Shown: positions 55,157 through 64,000 of the stretch, piece by piece
How positions within the stretch are numbered: position 1 is the first letter of the stretch
How the letters are laid out: every line of letters begins with the position of its first letter
NCBI GenBank assembly: GCA_030695205.1
Contig: JAUYTN010000045.1
Coordinates: forward strand, 1 to 64,000
Origin: Burkholderiaceae bacterium
Lineage (GTDB): Bacteria; Pseudomonadota; Gammaproteobacteria; Burkholderiales; Burkholderiaceae_C
Direction: 5' to 3'
DNA: 64,000 nucleotides
The notes under the pieces: generated by a model
What the model was told of the DNA's origin: nothing
Databases searched by the model: none
Seen by the model: only the letters and a program-made list of their open reading frames with translations
Made by a program: the position numbers and the translations under genes

Positions 55157-55927
55157 TCAGTTTCCACCGGTGCCCAGATAGGCTTCAATCACTTTGGGGT
55201 CGTTCTGCACTTGGGCGGGTGTACCCACCGAGAGCTGCTTGCCGTAATCCAGCACAGTGACGTGGTCGCACAAACCCATCACCAGCTTGACATCGTGCTC
55301 GATCAACAAGATGGTGCGGTTGTCGTTGCGGATGCGGTCAATCAACTCCCGCAGCTGCACCTTTTCGGTGGCATTCATGCCAGCTGCCGGCTCGTCCAGG
55401 GCGATCAGCTGCGGATCGGTAGCCAGCGCGCGTGCGATCTCCAGTCGGCGCTGGTCACCGTAGCTCAGCGTCCTGGCCTTGTAGTCGGCGTATTTGGCCA
55501 CGCCCACGTACTCCAGCAGCTCTTGGGCCCGCTCCTTGATTTCTTTTTCCTCCCGCTTGAATGAGGGGGTACGCAAGATGGCGCCGAACAAATTGGAGCT
55601 GGTGCGCACATGGCGGCCCACCATCACGTTCTCCAGAGCAGTCATCTCAGCAAACAGCCGGATGTTCTGGAAGGTCCGGGCAATGCCAGCCTTGGCCACC
55701 TCATGCACGGCCGAGGGGGTGTACGGCTTGCCAGCCAACTCGAACGTGCCACCGTCGGGGGTATAGAGCCCGGTCAGCACGTTGAAGAACGTGGTTTTTC
55801 CCGCTCCATTGGGGCCAATCAGGCCATACACCTGACCCCGCTTGATGGTCACGCCCACTTCCGAGAGCGCCTGCAAACCACCAAACCGCTTGGACACATT
55901 GGCCACTTTCAGAACAATGTCGCTCAT
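55157..55927 (-). CDS. livG: Branched-chain amino acid ABC transporter ATPase LivG
   Basis: 256 residues from ATG 55927 (a frame to 55975 overlaps livM). Walker A GPNGAGKTTFFNVL, LivG-type insert VMVGRHVRTSSNLFGAILRTPSFKREEKE (about 98-126), signature LSYGDQRRLEIARALA, Walker B LIALDEPAAGMN and switch LLIEHDVKLVMGLCDHVTVLDYG. Partner of LivF. Two bases separate it from livM. The C-terminus PAQVQNDPKVIEAYLGTGGN is characteristic of LivG. Confidence 0.95.
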   Translation of the reverse strand: MSDIVLKVANVSKRFGGLQALSEVGVTIKRGQVYGLIGPNGAGKTTFFNVLTGLYTPDGGTFELAGKPYTPSAVHEVAKAGIARTFQNIRLFAEMTALENVMVGRHVRTSSNLFGAILRTPSFKREEKEIKERAQELLEYVGVAKYADYKARTLSYGDQRRLEIARALATDPQLIALDEPAAGMNATEKVQLRELIDRIRNDNRTILLIEHDVKLVMGLCDHVTVLDYGKQLSVGTPAQVQNDPKVIEAYLGTGGN

Positions 55928-55929
55928 GC

Positions 55930-57033
55930 TCAGGCTCCCTTGGTCAGTGACTTGCCGTGCTCGGGCGAGGGCCAAAGCCCCTTGGGACGCAACAACATGA
56001 TGATGATCATGGCCAGGGCAATCAGCAGTTGCCGCAGGATTTCAGGGCCCAAACGGCCATCGGTCAGCGCGGTCAAGGGGTGGGCAACGTGGCGCAGCAA
56101 TTCCGGCAAACCGGCCAGCACCAGGGCCCCCAGGATGACGCCGGGGATGTGCCCCAGGCCACCCAGCACCACCATGGCAACGATCATGACCGACTCCATG
56201 AGAATGAATGACTCCGGGTACACCCCTCGCATGAACGAGGCAAACAGCACCCCAGACAATCCACCGAGGGTGGCACTGGTGCCGAACGCTGCCAGCTTGA
56301 GGTTGCGGGTATTGAGACCCATGGCCTTGGCGGCGATTTCGTCTTCACGCACCGCCATCCACGCCCGCCCGATGCGGGAGTCTTGCATGCGGTTGCAAAC
56401 GACGATGGCCATCAGCACAAAGAACAGAATCAGGTAGTAGTACAGCGTGACCGACTCCAGGGTGTAGGTCCAGTCACCCACCGACAGCGTGAGCCGTTGG
56501 CCCATGCTGTGGCCGAACACGGTCACCGGATCGATCTGGCTGATGCCCTTGGGACCGTTGGTCAGGTTGATGGGACGGTCCAGGTTGAGCATAAAAATGC
56601 GAACAATCTCGCCAAACCCCAGCGTCACGATGGCCAGGTAGTCACCGCGCAGCTTGAGCACTGGCGCGCCCAGAATCAGACCGGTGACGCCTGCAGTGAC
56701 CGCCGCAATGACCATGACGAGCCAGAAGCTGACGTGCAGGCCGTCCGGGAAGCTGGCGGCAATCCAGGCGAAGTTTTCGGCCAGATGGGGCGAGGCGAGC
56801 AAACCATACAGGTAGGCCCCCACCGCAAAAAACGCCACAAAACCCAAATCCAGCAGGCCCGCATAGCCCACCACAATGTTCAGCCCCAGTGCCAGCAGCA
56901 CGTACAGCAGGGCAATGTCCACAATACGGACCCAGGAGTTGCTGCCAGTGGCCTGCAACACCAGGGGCAGCGCCATCAGCGCAACGGCGGTGATCAAAAA
57001 AACGATGACCTTGCCTGTCGTTGAATTCATCAT
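55930..57033 (-). CDS. livM: Branched-chain amino acid ABC transporter permease LivM
   Basis: 367 residues from ATG 57033, behind AAGGAGC (an ATG at 57030 and a frame to 57075 are alternatives). It has about nine hydrophobic helices and the LivM motif GYAGLLDLGFVAFFAVGAYLYGLL, plus GRAWMAVREDEIAAKAMGLNTRNLKLAAFGTSATLGGLSGVLFASF, the EAA-like loop that contacts the ATPases. Residues 140-175 include KLRGDYLAIVTLGFGEIVRI. Pairs with LivH in the membrane. The C-terminal tail RPKGLWPSPEHGKSL is standard. Confidence 0.94.
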   Translation of the reverse strand: MMNSTTGKVIVFLITAVALMALPLVLQATGSNSWVRIVDIALLYVLLALGLNIVVGYAGLLDLGFVAFFAVGAYLYGLLASPHLAENFAWIAASFPDGLHVSFWLVMVIAAVTAGVTGLILGAPVLKLRGDYLAIVTLGFGEIVRIFMLNLDRPINLTNGPKGISQIDPVTVFGHSMGQRLTLSVGDWTYTLESVTLYYYLILFFVLMAIVVCNRMQDSRIGRAWMAVREDEIAAKAMGLNTRNLKLAAFGTSATLGGLSGVLFASFMRGVYPESFILMESVMIVAMVVLGGLGHIPGVILGALVLAGLPELLRHVAHPLTALTDGRLGPEILRQLLIALAMIIIMLLRPKGLWPSPEHGKSLTKGA

Positions 57034-57049
57034 GTCAAGCTCCTTGGGG

Positions 57050-57979
57050 TCAGGCACGATCGGCCACACGCTCACCCAGCAGACCTGAAGGCCGCAGGGT
57101 CAGCACCAGGGCCAACACAATGAACGCGAAGATGTCGGTGTATTGGCTGCCCAGGAAACCACCGGTCAGCTTGCCCAGGTAGCCGGCACCCAGCGCTTCG
57201 ATCAGGCCCAGCAGCAGCCCTCCCACCACCGCACCGGCGAGGTTGCCGATGCCCCCCATGACCGCTGCCACAAAGGCTTTCAGTCCAGGCATGAAACCCA
57301 TGGAGTGCTGCACCGTGCCGTAGTTGGATGCCCACATGATGCCGGCGATGGCAGCCAGCATGGCCCCAATGATGAAGGTGGCAGAAATGACGGTGTCTGG
57401 CTTGATGCCCATCAGCGCGGCCACCCGGGGGTTCTCAGCCGTGGCGCGCATGGCCCGCCCCATGTTGGTACGGTTGACCAACCACATCAGGCCCGCCAAC
57501 ACAATCGCCGTGGTCGCCAGAATAGTGACCTGGGTGGTCGATATCACCGCCCCGCCCAAGGGGATGGGTTCGGTGGACAGCATGGACGGATAGGACTTGG
57601 GGTTGGGCTTCCAGATGATCATGGCCAGGGTCTGGAGCAGGATAGACACCCCGATGGCCGTGATCAGTGGCGCCAACCGCGGCGAATTGCGCAACGGCCG
57701 GTAGGCCAGCTTCTCGATGGTGAAGTTCAATATGGCGCAGACCACCATGGCAATCAGGGTGGCCAACAGCAAAATGATCCAACCGGGCAAGTCGGGCGTT
57801 GCATCGCGCATGACCGCGATGATGGACCAACTGGTCAGAGCGCCCACCATGAGCACGTCGCCGTGCGCAAAGTTGATGAGGCCGATGATGCCGTACACCA
57901 TGGTGTACCCCAGCGCCACCAGCGCATACATGCTGCCCAGAACCAGACCGTTGATGATCTGCTGAAGCAAGATATCCAT
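57050..57979 (-). CDS. livH: Branched-chain amino acid ABC transporter permease LivH
   Basis: 309 residues from ATG 57979 (a frame to 58036 lacks family support). About eight hydrophobic helices. LivH motifs are ILLQQIINGLVLGSMYALVALGYTMVYGIIGLINFAHGDVLMVGA (start), MGRAMRATAENPRVAALMGIKPDTVISATFIIGAMLAAIAGIM (ATPase-contact loop), and MPGLKAFVAAVMGGIGNLAGAVVGGLLLGL. First gene of livHMGF. No LivJ/LivK binding-protein gene is adjacent, so substrate specificity depends on a protein encoded elsewhere. Confidence 0.95.
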   Translation of the reverse strand: MDILLQQIINGLVLGSMYALVALGYTMVYGIIGLINFAHGDVLMVGALTSWSIIAVMRDATPDLPGWIILLLATLIAMVVCAILNFTIEKLAYRPLRNSPRLAPLITAIGVSILLQTLAMIIWKPNPKSYPSMLSTEPIPLGGAVISTTQVTILATTAIVLAGLMWLVNRTNMGRAMRATAENPRVAALMGIKPDTVISATFIIGAMLAAIAGIMWASNYGTVQHSMGFMPGLKAFVAAVMGGIGNLAGAVVGGLLLGLIEALGAGYLGKLTGGFLGSQYTDIFAFIVLALVLTLRPSGLLGERVADRA

Positions 57980-58037
57980 ATTGACTTTCTCCGTGGTTGG
58001 GGCTCGACTGCTCGGCCATGTGTCAAACCGAGGCAAG

Positions 58038-58182
58038 CAAAAAACCCGCCAAGTGCCATCCTGTTGGGATTGCGACAGCGGGCTGGGGCGGGATTGTAGT
58101 CACTGCATCGGCCGCAAAACCGGGTGTCAGCCCCCTGCAAGGCTCGGGTTTTCCCTTGAGGGGGTGCTGGGTGGCACCCAGC
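58038..58182 (-). terminator. Possible rarA terminator and palindromes upstream of livH
   Basis: CCCGCC / GGCGGG stem (58045-58050 with 58087-58092) with six T residues on the minus strand and nested ACAG/CTGT pairing; the loop is long, so support is modest. Nearby, GCTGGGTG-G-CACCCAGC (58166-58182) is a perfect palindrome without a T-run, next to a CAGCCCCC / GGGGGTGCTG pairing (from about 58134) that resembles the ppc repeat. Together these fill the 224-base rarA-livH gap. Confidence 0.4.
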
Positions 58183-58203
58183 ATCAGTGGCTTTGGGTAT
58201 CCA

Positions 58204-59538
58204 TTAGCCCGCCTTCTCATTGAGTGTGCGCAGTGTGCGCAGCTTCTCAGCGATGCGGATTTCCAGGCCGCGCTCCACCGGCTGGTACAGCGACTCGGGG
58301 GCCATGCCATCGGGCCAGTAGGTCTGGCCAGCCGCGAACCCGTGGGGCTCATCGTGGGCATAGCGATAGCCCTGACCATGGCCCAAGCCCTTGAGCAACT
58401 GGGTGGGCGCATTGCGCAGGTGCAGTGGCACCGGGCGGGAGCCTTCGCGCTGCACCAGTGCCCGCGCCGCCTTATAGGCCACCTCCACCGCATTCGACTT
58501 GGGTGCCACGGCCAGGTACACCGCGCACTGAGCCAGGGCCAACTCGCCCTCTGGGCTGCCCAGCCGCTCGTACACCTCGGCGGCATCCAGGGCCATCCTG
58601 AGCGCACGCGGGTCGGCCAGGCCGACGTCTTCGCTGGCCATGCGCACCAGTCGGCGCGCCAGGTAGCGTGGGTCTACACCCGCATCGAGCATGCGCACCA
58701 GCCAGTACAGCGCGGCGTCCGGGTCGGAGCCGCGCACCGATTTGTGCAGTGCCGAAATAGTGTCGTAAAACGCATCGCCCCCTTTGTCGAATCGGCGCAA
58801 ACGCTCACCCAGAACCCGCTGCAACCAAGTCACAGTCACGTGCGCCAGCGACTCGCTGCGCGCGGCCACCGCCAGAGTCTCCAGGGTATTGAGCAAGCGG
58901 CGGGCGTCACCATCGGCCTGATCGACCAGCATATCCAATGCATCTGAATCCATAGCTGGAAGTGCATGACCAGCAAGCGCCGAGGCCACTATTCGCTTCA
59001 AATCCTCGGCAGACAAGGCCCTGAGCACATACACCGCTGCCCGCGACAGCAGGGCGGAGTTCAACTCGAAGGACGGGTTCTCGGTGGTCGCCCCAATGAA
59101 GGTGAACAGGCCGCTTTCGACGTGGGGCAAAAAGGCATCCTGTTGTGCCTTGTTGAAGCGGTGCACCTCGTCCACAAACACCAGGGTGCGCCGGGAAGAG
59201 AGGCTACCCAGCGCAGCCTGCGCCCGGTCCACCGCCTCCCGAATGTCCTTGACGCCACCGAGCACCGCACTGATGGCGATGAACTCCGCGTCGAACGCGG
59301 TGGACATGAGCCGGGCAATGGTGGTCTTGCCCACGCCCGGTGGGCCCCACAGGATGCAGCTGTGCGGCTGCCCAGACTCAAACGCCAGCCGCAGCGGCAT
59401 GCCAGGGCCCAGCAGGTGGGCCTGACCCACCACGTCGCCCAATGAGGCAGGCCGCAGGCGCTCAGCCAAAGGCACCCCGCCAGGGGCGTGGCGAGATGGC
59501 CCGCCCGGCGGCATGGCTGGGGCACTGGCGGCAGTCAT
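58204..59538 (-). CDS. rarA: Replication-associated recombination protein RarA
   Basis: 444-residue AAA+ ATPase (MgsA/YcaJ family) that acts at stalled forks with SSB and RecA. Walker A GPPGVGKTT (about 65-73), Walker B LVFVDEVHRFNKAQQDAFLP, sensor 1 FIGATTENPSFELNSALLSR, then C-terminal tetramerisation region with KSVRGSDPDAALYWLVRMLDAG, the family signature. N-terminal Pro/Gly-rich tail (1-20). Residues near 182-197 (ALAGHALPAMDSDALD) are encoded by AT-rich element copy 9. It lies downstream of lolA on the same strand, the conserved ftsK-lolA-rarA order. Confidence 0.95.
   Translation of the reverse strand: MTAASAPAMPPGGPSRHAPGGVPLAERLRPASLGDVVGQAHLLGPGMPLRLAFESGQPHSCILWGPPGVGKTTIARLMSTAFDAEFIAISAVLGGVKDIREAVDRAQAALGSLSSRRTLVFVDEVHRFNKAQQDAFLPHVESGLFTFIGATTENPSFELNSALLSRAAVYVLRALSAEDLKRIVASALAGHALPAMDSDALDMLVDQADGDARRLLNTLETLAVAARSESLAHVTVTWLQRVLGERLRRFDKGGDAFYDTISALHKSVRGSDPDAALYWLVRMLDAGVDPRYLARRLVRMASEDVGLADPRALRMALDAAEVYERLGSPEGELALAQCAVYLAVAPKSNAVEVAYKAARALVQREGSRPVPLHLRNAPTQLLKGLGHGQGYRYAHDEPHGFAAGQTYWPDGMAPESLYQPVERGLEIRIAEKLRTLRTLNEKAG
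58950..58996 (+). repeat. Dispersed AGCT-N17-AAGCG element, copy 9 (inside rarA)
   Basis: On the plus strand: CATAGCTGGAAGT, eight bases, AGCAAGCGCCGAGG. The GC-richest copy, antisense to rarA, kept open in the rarA frame. The match is clear in core and spacing but weaker in the flanks. Confidence 0.55.
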
Positions 59539-59592
59539 GGCAACAGCAGAGGCTCAGGCAGAAGCGGAGGCATGGGCAATGACCAGCCCCAC

Positions 59593-60228
59593 TCAGGGCC
59601 GCATGACGTCTGCCCCCACGGGGGGTGTGAACCTGAAGACATCGGGCGGCAGCGTCACATTGGGCCTGAACCCCTCAAACCGGACGGTGGAGCGCTGACC
59701 AAAGCTGTCCTCCATGTCCAGCACCGCCAGCTGACCCTGGGCAAACCCCACCCGCACCCGACGTATTTGTCCATCGCGCTGGCGGGGAGTGGCCTGTGCC
59801 CAGGTCAGGCCGTCGGCATCGGGTGCGGCGCTGAGCTCGAACACCTCGCCCAGCTTGGCAAGGCTGGCGGCCGACGCCAACAATGCAGCAGGCGTGGAGC
59901 CCAATGCCTGCGCCTGGGGACGGCGGGTGACCTGGTTGAGGTCGGTGTCGTACAGCCACAGCACGTTGCCATCAGCGACGATGGTTTGCTCGAAAGGCTT
60001 GCGGTACTCAAACCGGAAGCGGTCCGGCCGAGCAAATTCGAACTGCCCGCTGGACACCCTGGCACGCCCCACAGCCTCACCCGCCCGCAACGGTGAGGTG
60101 ACCGTTTGGGTGAAGGCGGCACTGCCAGAGCGGGTATTGACCAGGAAGTTTTCAAGGTCTTTTAGTCCATCAGCGCTTGCTGTGATTGATACTGTAGCTA
60201 CAAACAATGAAATAAATAAGGTGCGCAT
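59593..60228 (-). CDS. lolA: Outer-membrane lipoprotein carrier LolA
   Basis: Periplasmic chaperone that ferries lipoproteins from LolCDE to LolB. Start ATG 60228 gives 211 residues; a frame to 60324 lacks support. Signal peptide 1-19 (MRTLFISLFVATVSITASA), then an LolA fold: LENFLVNTRSGSAAFTQTV, ARVSSGQFEFARPDRFRFEYRKPFEQTIVADGNVLWLYDTDLNQVTRR. The end of the signal peptide and the first mature residues are encoded by AT-rich element copy 10. It lies between ftsK and rarA. Confidence 0.94.
   Translation of the reverse strand: MRTLFISLFVATVSITASADGLKDLENFLVNTRSGSAAFTQTVTSPLRAGEAVGRARVSSGQFEFARPDRFRFEYRKPFEQTIVADGNVLWLYDTDLNQVTRRPQAQALGSTPAALLASAASLAKLGEVFELSAAPDADGLTWAQATPRQRDGQIRRVRVGFAQGQLAVLDMEDSFGQRSTVRFEGFRPNVTLPPDVFRFTPPVGADVMRP
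60158..60212 (-). repeat. Dispersed AGCT-N17-AAGCG element, copy 10 (lolA signal peptide)
   Basis: On the minus strand: TGTAGCTACAGTA, eight bases, AGCAAGCGCTGATGGAC, then AAAAGACCTT. It lies in sense within the lolA signal-peptide and first mature codons. Confidence 0.65.
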
Positions 60229-60333
60229 GTTGGGTAAGACCCCACCAGGGTCAATCGGTTGCGGATGGCGACAAAAAAACAAATCTCCGCCGTGGGTGCC
60301 CAGCATTGGCCGCGCGACCGGCACCCAGGGCCG

Positions 60334-62832
60334 TCATTCGCTTCGGTTGGGCACCAGAATGTCGCGCTGGCCACTGCTGGTGAGTCCGCTGACCAGACCG
60401 GCCTTTTCCATGTCTTCCAACAACCGGGCCGAACGGTTGTAGCCAATTTTGAGCTTGCGCTGCACATAGCTGATGCTGGCCTTGCGGTCCTTAAGGACGA
60501 TTTCCACCGCCTGGTCATACAGCGCATCTTTCTCACCGCTGCCACTTTCGCCACCTTCGCCGTCCATGCCATTGCCGTCGGCGTCGGCCAGACCGCCTTC
60601 GAGCACGCCATCGATGTAGTTGGGTTCGCCCCCGCGCTCTTTCAGGTAGGCCACCACCCGGTGCACCTCGTCGTCACTGACAAACGCACCGTGTACCCGA
60701 ATGGGATAGCCCGTGCCGCTGGGCATGTAGAGCATGTCGCCCATGCCGAGTAGAGCTTCGGCCCCCATCTGGTCCAGAATGGTGCGGCTGTCGATCTTGC
60801 TGCTGACCTGAAAACTGATACGGGTGGGGATGTTGGCCTTGATAAGACCTGTGATCACGTCCACACTGGGGCGCTGGGTGGCAAGTATCAGATGGATGCC
60901 CGCAGCGCGCGCCTTTTGCGCCAGACGGGCAATGAGTTCTTCGATCTTCTTGCCCACCACCATCATCAGGTCGGCCAATTCGTCAATCACCACCACGATG
61001 TGTGGCAACCGCTCCAGCGGTTCGGGCTGCTCGGGAGTGAGGCTGAATGGGTTGCCAATGGTCTCACCCCGCGCCTTGGCCTCGTCCATTTTGGCGTTGA
61101 AACCTGCCAGGTTGCGCACCCCCATTTTGCTGAGCAGTTTGTAGCGCTTTTCCATCTCGGCCACGCACCAGTTCAGGCCATTGGCGGCCTGTTTCATGTC
61201 CGTCACCACAGGGCACAACAGGTGGGGAATGCCCTCGTACACGCTCATTTCGAGCATCTTGGGGTCGATGAGCATCAGGCGCACGTCCCGGGCATCGGCC
61301 TTGTAGAGCAGGCTCAGAATCATGGCGTTGATACCCACCGACTTGCCCGAGCCCGTGGTGCCGGCCACCAAACAGTGCGGCATTTTGGCCAGATCGGCCA
61401 CCACCGGCAGGCCGCCGATGTCTTTGCCCAGCCCCATGGTGAGCAGGCTCTTGGCGTCGTGGTACACCACCGAGCCCAACACCTCGCTCAGGCGAATGGT
61501 CTGGCGCTTGGCATTGGGCAGCTCCAGCGCCATGATGTTTTTGCCCGGAATGGTCTCAATCACCCGAATGGACACCAGGCTGAGTGAGCGTGCCAGGTCT
61601 TTGGCAAGGTTCACCACCTGTGAACCCTTCACCCCGGTAGCGGGCTCAATTTCGTAGCGGGTAATCACCGGCCCCGGTGCGGCTGCCACCACCCGCACCT
61701 CCACCCCAAAATCTCTGAGCTTCTTCTCGATGAGGCGGCTGGTCATCTCCAGCGTCTCTGGGGAGACCGACTCCTGGCGAGCCAAGGGGCCATCCAACAA
61801 ATCCACCTGGGGCAGAGATGAGTCGGGCAGGTCCTGGAACAAGGGCTTTTGGCGCTCCTTGGCCACCCGGGGGCTGATGGGCACGTCAGACGGCAAGGGC
61901 TCCACGATCAGCAAGGGCTCCACCGGCATCTGCCCGCGACGGTTCGCCCCGCCTTGGCCGCTTTCTTTTGTCCTGTTGCCCCTACCTGTGCCATCGGCCA
62001 AATCTGCACCATGGCCACCGTCGGCCTGGTCAGAACCTTCTCCAACCCCCGATCCGCTGGCCAGGCCGCGTTCTCCCGGCCCCTCACCAAAGCCATCACC
62101 CCGCTGCCGAGCCGCCTCTTGACCCATACGCACATCGTGGACGGCCTCGCGCCGCAACCGCAGCGACTGCCAGCCTTCATCCAGCCAACGGCCCACACGC
62201 TCTGCCCACTGCCCCCACGAAAACCCAAACACCTGGGCCGAGGCCAGCACCACCGTGGCTATGCCCAGCAGCGCCGAGCCGTTGAACCCCAACCACAGCT
62301 GCGCCTGCGGCCCCAGCCACCGACCGAACACCCCACCCGAATGGTCGGGTAGCCAAACCTCCAGGCGGTACAGCCGCCCCCACTCGAGCACCACACTGGC
62401 GGCGAGCAAACCCAACAGGCACAGCCAGAACACCAGTCGACGAACCGGCGCAGACGACAGCCATGTCCAACGCCCCCGCTGAAAATGCACTGCATCGCGC
62501 TCACTGGCCGGCTCGGCCCGAAGCCAGCGCGCCAGCGAGGCCAGCCAACCCCGCAGGCCGACCAGCACCAGCCACCACACCGAAAAACCCAGCAAAAAAT
62601 AGCCAGCGTCCGCCAGCACCGCCCCCAGGCGTCCACCCCAGTTGTGCACCTCGCCGCTGCTGCCGGTGGTGGACCATGCCGGATCCGCCGGGTGGTAGGT
62701 CAAGAGCGACACCATGGCAAACACCCAGACCAACAACCCCAGCAGCAGCAGCAACTCGTGGGCAAACTTGCCCACACCCGAGGGGGGCTCTGCAGCCCGA
62801 TCGGCGTTGAGGGTGTTGAGGCTGTAGGTCAT
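60334..62832 (-). CDS. ftsK: DNA translocase FtsK
   Basis: Septal DNA pump that segregates chromosome ends and aids XerCD resolution. 832 residues: four hydrophobic helices (about 25-200), a charged Gly/Glu/Arg linker (240-300), then alpha/beta motor with Walker [12 protein letters not shown] (about 490), Walker [13 protein letters not shown] and [14 protein letters not shown], and a C-terminal winged-helix gamma domain (about 765-830, [40 protein letters not shown]) that reads KOPS. The ATG at 62832 is 31 bases after the crp-like gene stop. lolA is downstream. Confidence 0.96.
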   Translation of the reverse strand: MTYSLNTLNADRAAEPPSGVGKFAHELLLLLGLLVWVFAMVSLLTYHPADPAWSTTGSSGEVHNWGGRLGAVLADAGYFLLGFSVWWLVLVGLRGWLASLARWLRAEPASERDAVHFQRGRWTWLSSAPVRRLVFWLCLLGLLAASVVLEWGRLYRLEVWLPDHSGGVFGRWLGPQAQLWLGFNGSALLGIATVVLASAQVFGFSWGQWAERVGRWLDEGWQSLRLRREAVHDVRMGQEAARQRGDGFGEGPGERGLASGSGVGEGSDQADGGHGADLADGTGRGNRTKESGQGGANRRGQMPVEPLLIVEPLPSDVPISPRVAKERQKPLFQDLPDSSLPQVDLLDGPLARQESVSPETLEMTSRLIEKKLRDFGVEVRVVAAAPGPVITRYEIEPATGVKGSQVVNLAKDLARSLSLVSIRVIETIPGKNIMALELPNAKRQTIRLSEVLGSVVYHDAKSLLTMGLGKDIGGLPVVADLAKMPHCLVAGTTGSGKSVGINAMILSLLYKADARDVRLMLIDPKMLEMSVYEGIPHLLCPVVTDMKQAANGLNWCVAEMEKRYKLLSKMGVRNLAGFNAKMDEAKARGETIGNPFSLTPEQPEPLERLPHIVVVIDELADLMMVVGKKIEELIARLAQKARAAGIHLILATQRPSVDVITGLIKANIPTRISFQVSSKIDSRTILDQMGAEALLGMGDMLYMPSGTGYPIRVHGAFVSDDEVHRVVAYLKERGGEPNYIDGVLEGGLADADGNGMDGEGGESGSGEKDALYDQAVEIVLKDRKASISYVQRKLKIGYNRSARLLEDMEKAGLVSGLTSSGQRDILVPNRSE

Positions 62833-62863
62833 GTAAGAGAAGGCTGCGGGAGTCTCAAGGGCG

Positions 62864-63535
62864 TCAAGGGCGGTTGATCTGGTCGTGGATCAGGGTTCGC
62901 CCATCGGGCAGGGTCTGGATGAAGCCACGCTCCTCCAGGTCCTTGATCACGCGGCTGACCATCTCGCGCGAGGCCCCGATCATTTTGGCCACATCCTGAC
63001 GCGACACCTTGCCCTCAATCACCCAATGGCCGGGGGACTCCTCGCGCGCCGCTTCCTTGAGCACGCGGCCCACCCTGCCGTAGACGTCCATCAATGCCAG
63101 CGACTCGATGGTTCGGTCGGCCTGGCGCAAGCGCTGCACCAAACCTTTCATCACAGCATAGGCCATGGAGGTGTTTTCGGGCAGACAACGGGCAAATTCG
63201 TCGCGCCCAAGGATGAGTGCATCGGTCTGTACCTCGGCCACGACCGTGGCCGAGTGGGGCTGGTTGTCAATCAAGCTCATTTCACCCAGGTAGTCGCCGG
63301 GTTGCAGCGTCGCCAGAATCACCTCCCGCCCCCGGTCATCAGCGGTAAGAACCCGCACCCGGCCGGTCAGCAAAATGGCCAGGAAATTGGACTTCTTGCC
63401 CTGCTCGACCAGCACATCACCCCGCCGAAAACGCTGCTTGACCACCGCCTGAGCCACAGACTCAGCCTGCACCGGTGTCAGCGTGGAAAACAGGGGTACG
63501 CGCCGGATGAGTTCGAGGTTGGACAAAATGGCCAT
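62864..63535 (-). CDS. Crp/Fnr-family transcriptional regulator
   Basis: 223 residues. Cyclic-nucleotide-binding fold (about 10-130: [62 protein letters not shown]) and a C-terminal helix-turn-helix (about 170-215, [29 protein letters not shown]). It has a single Cys, so it is not an Fe-S Fnr. The ligand pocket has [15 protein letters not shown], resembling Crp GELGLFEEGQERSAWV only partly, so ligand is unknown. Divergent from trxB across 177 bases; ftsK follows. Confidence 0.9.
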   Translation of the reverse strand: MAILSNLELIRRVPLFSTLTPVQAESVAQAVVKQRFRRGDVLVEQGKKSNFLAILLTGRVRVLTADDRGREVILATLQPGDYLGEMSLIDNQPHSATVVAEVQTDALILGRDEFARCLPENTSMAYAVMKGLVQRLRQADRTIESLALMDVYGRVGRVLKEAAREESPGHWVIEGKVSRQDVAKMIGASREMVSRVIKDLEERGFIQTLPDGRTLIHDQINRP

Positions 63536-63562
63536 GGCTGGGTTTCCTCAAGGGATGGATGA

Positions 63563-64000
<438 letters not shown>

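Overview
The window looks like the chromosome of a Comamonadaceae-type betaproteobacterium (order Burkholderiales). The support is the high GC content, the protein character, and gene orders typical of that group: nagZ-acpS-pdxJ-recO-era-rnc-lepB-lepA-mucD-rseB-rseA-rpoE-fabF-acpP-fabG-fabD-fabH-plsX-rpmF, hemC-hemD-hemX-hemY, and trxB / crp-like / ftsK-lolA-rarA. It is almost entirely housekeeping DNA. I see no prophage, transposase, CRISPR array, tRNA or rRNA.

Layout. 0-2.5 kb: a dCache/PAS/GGDEF diguanylate cyclase whose 5' end is disturbed by a short tandem triplication. 2.6-22.2 kb: about 22 genes on the minus strand, covering (in transcription order) ribosomal protein L32, phospholipid and fatty-acid initiation, the sigma-E stress module, then translation and secretion factors (LepA, signal peptidase), RNA processing (RNase III, Era), RecO, PdxJ, AcpS and NagZ. 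22.3-28.5 kb: Maf and an RsmI-like methylase on plus, then GalU, SppA, a Rieske protein, a HAD phosphatase, H-NS and RluC on minus. 28.5-32.2 kb: RNase E with a long leader and a clear terminator. 32.2-38 kb: heme genes hemCDXY plus a translationally coupled GGDEF protein. 38-52.6 kb: PEP carboxylase, a LytTR two-component pair, ArgH, an FKBP isomerase, an FAD-protein/Ser-Thr kinase pair, an SDR, an interrupted membrane hydrolase gene, a DUF2237 protein and RpoH. 52.7-64 kb: LysS, a branched-chain amino-acid type ABC cassette without its binding protein, RarA, LolA, FtsK, a Crp-family regulator and the start of trxB.

The most unusual signal is a dispersed short AT-rich element. Ten copies share the strict pattern AGC(T/A)-N17-AAGCG. 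They occur in both orientations, between genes and inside coding sequences, where they supply a HemD insertion, the linker of a LytTR regulator, two secretion-signal regions and part of RarA. Other notable signals are a CIRCE-like operator embedded in the rpoH promoter, an in-frame amber codon splitting a YdjM-type hydrolase gene, a GC-rich hairpin repeat read as an extra loop inside PEP carboxylase, and terminator-like hairpins directly upstream of lepA and lysS.
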